Of a DNA stretch of 25,036 nucleotides, positions 24,962 to 25,036 are shown piece after piece. Position 1 is the first letter of the stretch, and every line of letters begins with the position of its first letter. The DNA is from an uncultured Clostridia bacterium (lineage in GTDB: Bacteria > Bacillota > Clostridia > Christensenellales > CAG-917): positions 1-25,036 of the forward strand of contig CAKQMI010000028.1 in assembly GCA_934254835.1 (NCBI GenBank), written 5' to 3'. The position numbers and the translations under genes were made by a program. A model generated the notes under the pieces. It made no database searches, was not told the origin of the DNA, and worked only from the letters and a program-made list of their open reading frames with translations.

Positions 24962-25036
24962 TTGACTTTACCTCCAAAAAAATTAACTAAGCGTTCGTGT
25001 TCCCGATTGTCCGTAACAGAGGACCGCCCGAAGTCA
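24962..25036 (-). other. rplS upstream region at the window edge
   Basis: These 75 bp hold the rplS ribosome site (GGAGG at 24975-24971) and a small possible hairpin, GTCC with GGAC (25003-25018). The end of an upstream gene could be present, but none of the three minus-strand frames gave a recognisable C-terminus. Confidence 0.4.

Noticed and set aside
1..25036. CRISPR array, prophage, transposon or toxin-antitoxin pair
   Set aside because: I found no regularly spaced repeats, transposase, integrase, phage structural gene or small paired ORFs resembling toxin-antitoxin loci.

Overview
The window reads as a chromosomal housekeeping segment of a Clostridia-class Firmicute, probably an uncultured gut lineage. 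This rests on gene content and order: yloU-fakA-recG, spoVM beside rpmB, and comM-dprA-topA-trmFO-hslVU all match Bacillus/Clostridium neighbourhoods. A Cys4 ribosomal protein L28, a Cys-rich HisRS insertion and a SpoVM-like peptide agree. SpoVM suggests a spore former, but one gene does not prove it. Almost every gene lies on the minus strand; only the tRNA and rpmB are on plus.

Layout. 1-61: 3' part of tRNA-Leu(UAA), then a strong hairpin and about 460 bp without genes that holds a decayed copy of the tRNA 3' end and a repeat-like block. 624-4118: an HtrA-type surface lipoprotein protease and an OmpR-type two-component pair; the upstream regions of htrA and of the regulator share TTTAAC/TTTAGG elements at about 11-bp spacing. 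4177-8207: recG, fakA and an Asp23/Gls24 gene read as one operon from a good sigma-A promoter, divergent from rpmB. 8673-8771: a 32-codon gene with its own ribosome site and terminator, called here as spoVM. 8849-22095: a long run of closely spaced or overlapping genes, read comM, dprA, topA, trmFO, hslV, hslU, hisS, aspS, an rseC-like gene, trxA, glyA. 22096-22514: gene-free, AT-rich and full of hairpins. 22556-24556: a lipoprotein that joins a carbohydrate-binding-like domain to a GT-C-like polytopic membrane region. 24614-24961: rplS.

How the genes fit together. The long run combines DNA uptake and topology (comM, dprA, topA), tRNA modification and charging (trmFO, hisS, aspS), a proteasome-like protease (hslVU), thiol redox (trxA, rseC-like) and folate one-carbon supply (glyA makes the 5,10-methylene-THF that TrmFO uses). 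The htrA/two-component block looks like an envelope protein-quality circuit similar in logic to Bacillus CssRS-HtrA. I see no prophage, CRISPR array, transposase or biosynthetic cluster. The least explained items are the lipoprotein/GT-C fusion, the structured intergenic strip at 22165-22425, the shared operator-like repeats and the tRNA-Leu remnant.
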